A stretch of DNA of 64,000 nucleotides from Methanobrevibacter sp. (GTDB taxonomy: Archaea > Methanobacteriota > Methanobacteria > Methanobacteriales > Methanobacteriaceae), in contig NZ_JAUNXR010000005.1 in NCBI RefSeq assembly GCF_030539665.1, positions 48,681 through 112,680 on the forward strand, written 5' to 3'. The notes beneath the pieces were generated by a model, which searched no databases, had not been told where the DNA came from, and saw nothing but the letters and a program-made list of their open reading frames with translations. Each line of letters starts with the position of its first letter. Positions within the stretch are counted from its first letter, which is position 1. Shown here in pieces: positions 58,140 to 64,000 of the stretch. The position numbers and the translations under genes were made by a program.

Positions 58140-58926
58140 GAAAATAGCTATTTATGGGAAAGGCGGAATTGGAAAAAGTACTACTGTAGCTAATTTGTCA
58201 GCGGTTTATGCAGATGATGGACTTGATTGTTTGGTTATTGGTTGTGATCCGAAAGCAGATACAACACGTACAATTTATGGTGAAAGAATTCCTACAGTTG
58301 TTAACACTTTGAAAGATAATAGAAATCCTTCTCGTGATGATTTGGTATTTGAAGGCTATAAAAACATAAAATGTGTTGAAAGCGGAGGTCCCGAACCTGG
58401 TGTCGGCTGTGCCGGACGTGGCGTAATTGTTGCTATGAAGAAGCTTGAAAACATGGAAGTGTTTAATGACGATTTGGATATTGTAATCTATGATGTCCTG
58501 GGGGATGTTGTTTGCGGAGGTTTTTCAGTGCCTTTGCGTGAAAAATATGCTGATGAGGTAATTATTGTTACTTCTGGTGAGTACATGTCCTTGTATGCAG
58601 CTAACAATATTGTTAAGGGAATTAAGAAACTCAAGGGAAAATTGGCAGGGATTATCTGCAATTGCCGTAATGTAGATAATGAAATTGAAATTGTTGAGGA
58701 ATTTGCTAAAAAAATTAACTCTAATCTATGTGGTATAATTAATAGGAGTAATTTAATTCAGGAAAGTGAATTAGATGCAAAAACTGTTGTAGAAAAATAT
58801 CCCGAATCAGAAGAAGCTAGTGAATACAGAAAGCTTGCTTCAAATATTTTAAATAATTCAAACTATTCAATTCCAGAACCAATGGATGATGAGGAGTTTG
58901 AAGAATTTTTCAAGTCATTTTTATAA
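58132..58926 (+). CDS. cfbC: NifH-like reductase of coenzyme F430 synthesis
   Basis: CfbC is the Fe protein that feeds electrons to CfbD when it forms the cyclised, reduced ring of F430. The 264-residue protein looks like NifH: P-loop GKGGIGKST (about 9-17), ligand Cys93 in GCAGRGV and Cys128 in VVCGGF, which bridge a 4Fe-4S cluster between two subunits. It lacks any nitrogenase neighbour (no nifDK), which supports the F430 role over nitrogen fixation. cfbD is not in this window. It starts at ATG 58132, overlapping the U32 gene. Confidence 0.9.
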   Translation: MIKKIAIYGKGGIGKSTTVANLSAVYADDGLDCLVIGCDPKADTTRTIYGERIPTVVNTLKDNRNPSRDDLVFEGYKNIKCVESGGPEPGVGCAGRGVIVAMKKLENMEVFNDDLDIVIYDVLGDVVCGGFSVPLREKYADEVIIVTSGEYMSLYAANNIVKGIKKLKGKLAGIICNCRNVDNEIEIVEEFAKKINSNLCGIINRSNLIQESELDAKTVVEKYPESEEASEYRKLASNILNNSNYSIPEPMDDEEFEEFFKSFL

Positions 58927-58967
58927 TTTTTTTAAAAAAATAAGATTTGAGTAGTATTTTTACTACT

Positions 58968-59399
58968 CTATAAGTTATACACTTCTTCCGGACTTACTAT
59001 TACAACATCCTCTTTTTCCAAAGATGAAACTAATTCATCCAAATTGTCTGTATGAAGTAAGAGAATAGCTTTGTCTGCCTTGTTATGAGTAAAAGCATAC
59101 AGATATTCAAGATCAATATTGTTCTTTTTAATGATTCCCAAAATTGAAGATAGTCCTCCTGGAGAATCATCCATTTCAATGGCAACAATCTCTGTTGGCT
59201 TTACAAGGAAATTGTTTTCCTTAAGTATTTCAATACCCTTTTCAGGATCGTCGACCACTATTCTTAAAATTCCAAAATCTGATGTATCAGCAAGTGAAAG
59301 GGCTTTGATATTGATATCTGCATTTGTTAAAATTTCCAAAGCATCATAAAGGCTTCCTTCCTTATTTTGTAAAAAAATTGATAATTGCTTGATTTTCAT
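58968..59399 (-). CDS. Tandem ACT domain protein
   Basis: A 143-residue protein made of two ACT domains (about 1-65 and 70-140), the amino-acid-binding fold of allosteric regulators. The first opens LSIFLQNKEGSLYDALEILT and the second VAIEMDDSPGGLSSILGIIK. It lies 12 bases after the phenylacetate-CoA ligase gene on the same strand. This pair is often found in methanogens near indolepyruvate:ferredoxin oxidoreductase, so it may bind an aromatic amino acid; no ior genes are present here. Confidence 0.9.
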   Translation of the reverse strand: MKIKQLSIFLQNKEGSLYDALEILTNADINIKALSLADTSDFGILRIVVDDPEKGIEILKENNFLVKPTEIVAIEMDDSPGGLSSILGIIKKNNIDLEYLYAFTHNKADKAILLLHTDNLDELVSSLEKEDVVIVSPEEVYNL

Positions 59400-59411
59400 T
59401 TAAATCTCCCC

Positions 59412-60713
59412 TTAATGTAAATTTCTCTCATCAATTACTCTTTTGGCTTTTCCTTCAAATCTAGGTAAGCTCTTAGGTTCAACAAGTGTTACTTTTACTC
59501 TAATTCCAGTCTCATTTTCAATTGATTTTCCGATTTTTTGCTGTATGTTAACCATTTCCTTAACACCGTCAAAGAAAAGACTTTCAGACGCTTCAACTTT
59601 TACTTCGATTTCATCTAATACGTCAGGTCTTGTTACGATAATCATGTAATGAGGTTCAACTTCCCCAACTTTGAGCAATGCCTTTTCTATTTGTGATGGG
59701 AAAATAGCTACTCCTTTTACCTTAATCATATCGTCTGATCTTCCTGTAATTCTGCTCATTCTTGCAAAGGTTCTTCCACATTCACATGGTTCATAGGTAA
59801 TGGAGGTGATGTCCTTTGTTCTGAATCTGATTACAGGCATTCCTTCACGTTCAAGGTTTGTAAGAACCAGTTCACCTTTTTGATTCGGACCTAAATTCTC
59901 TTTTGTAATCGGATCAATAATCTCTGGGTAAAAGATATCTTCAGGAATGTGAAGGCCTTGTTGGGCGATACATTCGATTCCAACACCAGGACCCATAAGT
60001 TCAGTTAATCCGTAGATGTTGAATGCTTTAGCACCAAATATCTCTTCGATTTTCTGCCTCATTTCTTCAGTCCACATTTCAGCTCCAAATCCGATTGCTT
60101 TGATGTTTAGTTTTTTAGGGTCAATTCCTTCCTCTAGTGCAATTTCTCCTAAATGGATACCGTATGATGGTGTAAAAATTAATCCAGTACTTCCAAAGTC
60201 CTTCATAATTTCAATCTGTCTTCTTGTTTGGCCTGTTGAAATCGGTATGATTGTAGCTCCAATTTTATGGGATCCGTAGTGAACTCCAAATCCTCCAGTG
60301 AACAATCCATATCCGTGAGTATTTTGTATGATGTCGTCTTCTCCAAGACCCATCATTGTAAGTCCTCTTGCAATGGTTTCTGCCCATGTATCTAAATCTT
60401 TTTCAGTGTATCCGGAAACTACTGGTTTGCCTGTAGTTCCTGAGGATGAGTGAACTTCTTTAATTTCTTTTTGATCTACTGCAAACAATCCGAATGGATA
60501 GCTTTCACGCAAGTCATCTTTTGTAATGAATGGAAGTTTTTCAATATCCTTAAGAGTTTCAATATCTTCAGGATATACTTCGGCTTCACTATATTTTTTA
60601 TTGTAATAAGGAATTTTATTAAAAGCTCTTTTTACTATTGCTTGAAGTTTTTTTAATTGTAGTTCTTCAAGTTCTTCTCTTGGCATACATTCTTTTTCTT
60701 TGTCCCAAATCAT
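59412..60713 (-). CDS. Phenylacetate-CoA ligase (PaaK-like)
   Basis: A 433-residue adenylate-forming enzyme that joins an aryl acid, such as phenylacetate, to CoA with ATP. The AMP-binding motif HSSSGTTGKPVVSGYT lies near residues 88-103, NIYGLTELMGPGVG near 233-246, and the hinge and C-domain GRSDDMIKVKGVAIFPSQIE near 327-346. In methanogens it is thought to recover aryl acids to make aromatic amino acids by reductive carboxylation. The downstream ACT protein may regulate this. Confidence 0.94.
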   Translation of the reverse strand: MIWDKEKECMPREELEELQLKKLQAIVKRAFNKIPYYNKKYSEAEVYPEDIETLKDIEKLPFITKDDLRESYPFGLFAVDQKEIKEVHSSSGTTGKPVVSGYTEKDLDTWAETIARGLTMMGLGEDDIIQNTHGYGLFTGGFGVHYGSHKIGATIIPISTGQTRRQIEIMKDFGSTGLIFTPSYGIHLGEIALEEGIDPKKLNIKAIGFGAEMWTEEMRQKIEEIFGAKAFNIYGLTELMGPGVGIECIAQQGLHIPEDIFYPEIIDPITKENLGPNQKGELVLTNLEREGMPVIRFRTKDITSITYEPCECGRTFARMSRITGRSDDMIKVKGVAIFPSQIEKALLKVGEVEPHYMIIVTRPDVLDEIEVKVEASESLFFDGVKEMVNIQQKIGKSIENETGIRVKVTLVEPKSLPRFEGKAKRVIDERNLH

Positions 60714-61027
60714 GGTTTTACCTATAATAATTACTTGATTAGTTATTTATTTTTTTATAATTTTAAATTTAATGTTTGCTCTGCCTATTTTTTCATCTGT
60801 TTAATAAAAGTTGTTTTATAATTTTTCTATTAAAATTGTTTTTATTTTTTTATTTAAGTTTATTTTAATTTTTTATAAAAATCCTTTAAACCTTTTTATT
60901 TTCAGTTTTTCCCAATTATAATTGTTATAAGTCTTTGGATTTTTAATTTTCTATAAAAACAATTTATATAGTATAATTTATAAATTATTAATCATATTGG
61001 AATTTCAATAAAATATGGTGAGAAAAA
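60714..61027. other. 314-base divergent spacer
   Basis: Strongly T-rich. It holds the promoter of the DUF2162 operon on the plus strand (TATA at 60963) and, near 60720-60760, AT-rich sequence for the minus-strand ligase. No reading frame or clear repeat is seen. Confidence 0.5.
60963..60970 (+). promoter_or_regulatory. TATA box of the DUF2162 operon
   Basis: TTTATATA, 58 bases before the ATG, in the same TTTATATAGTA context as the tRNA and cbiM promoters. It would give a leader of about 30 bases. Confidence 0.6.
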
Positions 61028-61738
61028 ATGGATATAATGAATATGTTATGGCAATTGGGAGTAATTGCCGCCGTTTTAGTATTTGGGTTTAAGTTAGGTT
61101 TGGCTTCAGGCCTTGCGGACATACCTAAAAAATTATTTGCAGGCATTTGCGGTAGTTATGCTATAGGTGTTTTAATAGTTTCATATATTGCTTCATTTTT
61201 CGCAGATGAATTAACTGCAGCTATTTATTCATATAACAGTTTGTTTTATGTTTTAATGGCACTTATTATGATTTTTGCAGGTTTATTAACAATTAGGGAG
61301 TGGAAAGTGCATGAGAAAAACACAAGCACTGCTACTTGTTTGGTTGTTATCGCACCATGCCCATGTTGTTTCGGATCAATAGTAGTAAGCATATTGGTTG
61401 TTGCTCCAGCTATTGGTATAGGAATATTTCATTTAAGCATAATTGTAGCTATTGCATTAGTCGCTGTTATGGCAATAACATTTTTTGCTTCAAATACTAT
61501 CATGAACCTTATTAAAAAACCATATCCTATTGTTTTAGGTAATTTTATGCTATTTTTAGGAGCTTATTTCCTATTATCTGCTATTGTAATCCCAAATGTT
61601 ATAGAAGCATTAGGAAAAAGTTCAAATTCTCTTAGTATATCCTCTCCTGGAACAATTTTGGGAGTAATTTTAATAATTGTTTTATTGATTATTGTAGGCG
61701 TAATTTTGAATAAAAGAAGTGAAGCTCTTTTAAAATAA
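61028..61738 (+). CDS. DUF2162 family membrane protein
   Basis: A 236-residue protein with about six membrane helices of the DUF2162 family of putative transporters. A Cys-rich turn CLVVIAPCPCCFGSIV sits near residues 101-116, unusual inside a hydrophobic protein and possibly metal-binding. It lies 15 bases before an ExbB/MotA-type channel gene and starts an operon with it and DUF2149. GGTGAG precedes the ATG. The substrate is unknown. Confidence 0.88.
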   Translation: MDIMNMLWQLGVIAAVLVFGFKLGLASGLADIPKKLFAGICGSYAIGVLIVSYIASFFADELTAAIYSYNSLFYVLMALIMIFAGLLTIREWKVHEKNTSTATCLVVIAPCPCCFGSIVVSILVVAPAIGIGIFHLSIIVAIALVAVMAITFFASNTIMNLIKKPYPIVLGNFMLFLGAYFLLSAIVIPNVIEALGKSSNSLSISSPGTILGVILIIVLLIIVGVILNKRSEALLK

Positions 61739-61753
61739 TGATTTGGTGATATT

Positions 61754-62398
61754 ATGAGTACAACTATAGCAGGCAGCGAATATTTGACAGGAACTTTGGA
61801 TGTAATCTCTCAAAGTTTGTCTATTCCTGTTCTGGTTATTTTATTAATTTTGGTGGCTATTTCAATCATAGTTTTAGGTGGTTTTATATCAGAATATACT
61901 TCAAGAAAGAAGGTTTCGGTTTCTACGATTTCTGATGCTATTTTCAGCATAAGCACTGCCCTTTCAATTGAGGATTTAAAAAATATTATTGATAATGTGA
62001 AAATTCCAAATTCACAAAAGAAGATTTTAACCGAAATAGCTGACTCCAAACAGTTGGATAAGGTAACAAGAGAAGCGTTAGCACGTAAGCTAGTTGAAAA
62101 TGAGGAAGAAAAAATTGATAAAACTTTAGAAAAAACTGATATTATTACACGTATTGGGCCAACTTTAGGTTTGATGGGTACCTTAATTCCTATGGGGCCA
62201 GGTCTTGCAGCATTAGGTGCTGGGGATATTAATTTACTTGCAGATTCATTGACTGTTGCATTTAACACAACAATTGTTGGTATTGGTTGTGGTGCATTAT
62301 GTTATGTAATTTCCAAAATCAGAAGAAGATGGTATGATAAATACATTTCAGATTTAGATGCCTTATCTGATGCTGTTCTAGATTATATGGGTAGATAA
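61754..62398 (+). CDS. MotA/TolQ/ExbB proton channel family protein
   Basis: A 214-residue channel-type protein. One helix lies near 20-45, two more near 130-150 and 165-185. The segment ITRIGPTLGLMGTLIPMGPG (about 131-150) is the conserved ExbB/TolQ/MotA helix, here with an extra GP, and AFNTTIVGIGCG is the following pore helix. It uses proton flow to drive another protein. It pairs with a DUF2149 protein 11 bases downstream, which probably takes the ExbD role. Confidence 0.92.
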   Translation: MSTTIAGSEYLTGTLDVISQSLSIPVLVILLILVAISIIVLGGFISEYTSRKKVSVSTISDAIFSISTALSIEDLKNIIDNVKIPNSQKKILTEIADSKQLDKVTREALARKLVENEEEKIDKTLEKTDIITRIGPTLGLMGTLIPMGPGLAALGAGDINLLADSLTVAFNTTIVGIGCGALCYVISKIRRRWYDKYISDLDALSDAVLDYMGR

Positions 62399-62409
62399 GG
62401 GGATTTTTT

Positions 62410-62748
62410 ATGGTTAGAAAAAAGCAAAGAAGACGTAGGCATTCTCAGGTTGAAGAGGATCCTATGGCTGGAACTGCTAACCTTGTAGATGCAATGCTTG
62501 TTATTGCTGTAGGTTTTTTAATTTTCATCGTTATGAGTTGGAATATGCAAAGCGTTGTATTTTCCGACATGTCCCAGGATGAAAAGCAAAAGGTCATGGA
62601 ACAAATGAAGCAGGTTAGTGAAGTGGATCAGGGTAAACTACTAAATGAAACTCCTGATGTGTCAGAAAGCTCAGGTCAGGGGTATATGGAAATGGGTAAG
62701 GTTTATAAGGATCCGTCATCGGGTAAGCTTATTATGGTTGAGGGTTAA
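62410..62748 (+). CDS. DUF2149 family protein (ExbD-like partner)
   Basis: A 112-residue protein with a basic N-terminus (RKKQRRRRH), one helix (about 25-46, LVDAMLVIAVGFLIFIVM) and a polar outer domain ending MGKVYKDPSSGKLIMVEG. One helix, with an Asp near its start (NLVDAMLV), followed by an outer domain is the layout of ExbD/TolR, and the ExbB-like gene lies just upstream. DUF2149 proteins are conserved in this order in methanogens. Confidence 0.88.
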   Translation: MVRKKQRRRRHSQVEEDPMAGTANLVDAMLVIAVGFLIFIVMSWNMQSVVFSDMSQDEKQKVMEQMKQVSEVDQGKLLNETPDVSESSGQGYMEMGKVYKDPSSGKLIMVEG

Positions 62749-62822
62749 CCTCAAATTATTTTTTCTTTTTTTTTCAAAATTTTTATATATTCTTATAGCT
62801 AATATTTCTATGGTGATTTTTT

Positions 62823-63131
62823 ATGGAATTTTGTCCGGATTGCGGTTCTGTATTACTTCCAAAAAACGGAAAATTAAAATGTAGCTGTGGCTATGAATCA
62901 GATTTAGATGATAAAGAGAATTATAAAGTTGAGGGTGAGATCAATCCTCAAATGGAAGTTCTAGTTACTGATAAAGCAAGCAATGCAATGCCTACCAAAA
63001 AGATCACATGTTATAAATGTGGTGGAACCGAAGGTGTTTGGTGGGTTGTACAAACAAGATCTGCAGATGAAGCACCAACATACTTTATTCGCTGTACAAA
63101 CTGCGGGAATACTTGGAGACAATCCAACTAA
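62823..63131 (+). CDS. Transcription factor S (TFS)
   Basis: A 102-residue two-zinc-ribbon protein related to the Rpb9/TFIIS family. TFS helps RNA polymerase cut backtracked RNA. The N-terminal ribbon is CPDCG plus CSCG; the C-terminal ribbon is CYKCG (about 61-65) plus CTNCGNTWRQSN at the end. The cleavage loop RSADEAPT (about 80-87) has the Asp-Glu pair needed for RNA cleavage. A TTTTTATATA box lies in the short upstream spacer. It is separate from the DUF2162 operon by 74 bases with a T-run. Confidence 0.95.
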   Translation: MEFCPDCGSVLLPKNGKLKCSCGYESDLDDKENYKVEGEINPQMEVLVTDKASNAMPTKKITCYKCGGTEGVWWVVQTRSADEAPTYFIRCTNCGNTWRQSN

Positions 63132-63395
63132 TTTGATTTATCCGTATTCTAATTTCATTCATTCATTTTTTTAATTTTTTTATTAAAATTTATCTAATTT
63201 TTTCAATCATGATTATATTTTTAAATTTTTTTTGGTCATTTTTTTAAATCTTTTTTATTTTTTGAAAATTTTTTAATATTTTTAATAAATTATATTCATT
63301 ATGATAGAATATTATTTGATTTTTATTAATAAAATAATATTTTTTTATTTATTTTTGATATTTTATTCAAATATTTTGTCTTATTTTCCGAAAAA

Positions 63396-63404
63396 TTTAT
63401 AAAT
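63396..63404 (+). promoter_or_regulatory. TATA box with BRE-like GAAAAA for hairpin element A
   Basis: TTTATAAAT preceded by CCGAAAAA (BRE-like). Its centre lies about 25 bases before the base of the hairpin at 63422-63427, which is the normal archaeal spacing from TATA box to transcription start. Confidence 0.65.
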
Positions 63405-63421
63405 ATTTTTCTACTTATTAT

Positions 63422-63600
63422 ATAATAAGCCTCTGAGTTTTGAAAATAGTAGTTATTATAAGTGGTTGTATTTTTCATATCCTACTCAATGAAAAGCATA
63501 TGTCTATTACCAAAACATTAGCTTATCAATAATGATATTTTCGAAACTCTAGGGGCTTGTTGTTGCCTGTTTGAAATCTTTTCTGCAATATGTTTTTTTT
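63422..63600 (+). ncRNA. Hairpin RNA candidate A
   Basis: A long stem folds as 63427-63448 with 63536-63558 (22 pairs, three of them G-U or U-G, one bulged base), extended outward by five more pairs (63422-63426 with 63559-63563) and inward by TTATTATAAG (63453-63462) with 63522-63532. Inside the 59-base apex is a 7-pair hairpin TTTTCAT/ATGAAAA (63472-63478 with 63489-63495) and the motif CTATTACC. T-runs at 63592-63600 and 63606-63613 could end the RNA. No protein is encoded. The family is not known to me. Confidence 0.6.
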
Positions 63601-63753
63601 CTATATTTTTTTTAGACTTATGTTGATCGTTTAAAAATTTTTCAGAATAAATTATATTTTATTTAAAATTATTCATAATTATTTAATTCTAATTTGATAA
63701 AAATAGTTTTTTTATATTTTTTTATTAATTTTGTTTAAGTATAATTAGATATG

Positions 63754-63762
63754 TTTAAATAA
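63754..63762 (+). promoter_or_regulatory. TATA-like box for hairpin element B
   Basis: TTTAAATAA whose centre lies 26 bases before the base of hairpin B at 63784, the same geometry as for element A. Confidence 0.5.
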
Positions 63763-63781
63763 TAGTTGCTATAATCTTTTC

Positions 63782-63915
63782 GTACTAATAGGTTTCAGGG
63801 ATTGAAATTATCGAGGTTTCTATTATTTTTTCATCTCCTGTTTTCCAATTAAGTACATATCTATTACCTGTCAGAAATCTGTAGATAACGGATATTTCTA
63901 AAATCTATTAGTGAC
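63782..63915 (+). ncRNA. Hairpin RNA candidate B (homologous core to A)
   Basis: Outer stem 63784-63795 with 63901-63912 (12 pairs, one G-U), a C-A mismatch, then 63797-63802 with 63894-63899. An inner stem pairs 63814-63821 with 63873-63880 (8 pairs, one G-U). The apex holds a core of 42 bases (63827-63868) that starts TTTTTCAT-x-TCCT and ends CATAT-CTATTACC, matching the 41-base core of element A (63471-63511) at nearly the same spacing. The stems of A and B differ in sequence. A third unit may follow beyond 64000. Confidence 0.55.
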
Positions 63916-64000
63916 ACTTATTATTTGCTTAATCAAGTATTAACCAGTCTTGTTGAAACCTTATAATTTTTATTATTTTTTGTTTCATATCGATTTTTGA

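Larger units (their letters stand above)
63132..64000. other. 869-base region without protein genes; two hairpin elements
   Basis: Extremely T-rich. From 63132 to 63390 it is featureless. From 63390 on it contains two promoter-hairpin-T-run units, listed separately. No reading frame of useful length lies on either strand, and there are no Cdc6 or origin-like boxes. Confidence 0.6.

Noticed and set aside
58132..58926. Nitrogenase iron protein NifH
   Set aside because: No nifD or nifK nearby; length, motifs and context fit CfbC of F430 synthesis better.
63422..63915. Miniature inverted-repeat transposon
   Set aside because: No target-site duplication was seen at the ends, and the two units have different arm sequences, unlike copies of one transposon.
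63132..64000. Replication origin
   Set aside because: The region is very AT-rich, but there is no cdc6/orc1 gene nearby and no repeated origin-recognition box; the inverted repeats fit transcribed hairpins better.

Overview
The window is AT-rich DNA from a hydrogenotrophic methanogen of the order Methanobacteriales, most likely Methanobrevibacter or a close relative. Methanogen markers are a two-domain AtwA (methyl-coenzyme M reductase activation component A2), MfnB (methanofuran synthesis) and a NifH-like CfbC (coenzyme F430 synthesis). General archaeal markers are ribosomal protein L37Ae, RNA polymerase subunit P, transcription factor TFS, deoxyhypusine synthase, Pcc1, prefoldin beta, archaeal riboflavin synthase and geranylgeranyl reductase. 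Promoters follow the archaeal TATA pattern (TTTATATA), many genes have GGTGA or GAGG type ribosome binding sites, and gene ends are marked by oligo-T runs.

Layout. 1-4.2 kb: small and hypothetical genes, a GNAT acetyltransferase, a nitroreductase and PRPP synthetase. 4.2-9.2 kb: uvrB and uvrA. 9.3-12.2 kb: a DUF368 membrane protein, a gene-poor stretch with two paralogous small membrane proteins, and a frameshifted PD-(D/E)XK transposase-like gene. 12.2-17.9 kb: a Ski2-like helicase, a GIY-YIG (DUF123) protein, DUF371, an MBL hydrolase, tRNA-Leu(GAG), DUF167 and GalU. 18-20.7 kb (minus strand): an aldo/keto reductase, a Cys-rich 69-residue peptide and a radical SAM/SPASM enzyme, the last two forming a RiPP-like pair. 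20.9-25.1 kb: hisG, an HTH-CBS regulator, deoxyhypusine synthase, a membrane protein and pyrF. 25.3-27.9 kb: the cobalt ECF transporter cbiMNQO. 28-31.5 kb: ribC, a GT2/DUF2304 pair and a LutA/LutB-like iron-sulfur pair. 31.7-33.9 kb: mfnB and guaB. 34.4-36.4 kb: an information-processing operon (L37Ae, RpoP, Brix, Pcc1, prefoldin beta, DUF3194). 36.7-39.5 kb: a HisA/F-like protein, a small convergent membrane protein, a CDF transporter and pdxS. 39.7-48.5 kb: a 2204-residue DUF4011-helicase-nuclease protein, uvrC and an acidic protein. 48.9-58.9 kb: zinc-ribbon membrane protein, atwA, usp, ferredoxin plus geranylgeranyl reductase, galE, purF, a U32 peptidase and cfbC. 59-60.7 kb (minus strand): an ACT protein and phenylacetate-CoA ligase. 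61-63.1 kb: DUF2162, an ExbB-like channel, DUF2149 and TFS. 63.1-64 kb: no protein gene, but two tandem RNA-like hairpins.

Most of the window is housekeeping: nucleotide synthesis (PRPP, PurF, GuaB, PyrF), cofactors (riboflavin, PLP, methanofuran, F430, cobalt uptake), excision repair split over two loci (uvrBA and uvrC), lipid saturation and sugar-nucleotide supply. The least explained parts are the two promoter-equipped hairpin elements at the right end, which share a 41-42 nt core but have different stems; the giant helicase, whose domain order resembles the single-gene Hhe defence protein with a long acidic insert; the Cys-rich peptide with its radical SAM enzyme; and a His-codon-rich leader with alternative hairpins before hisG.
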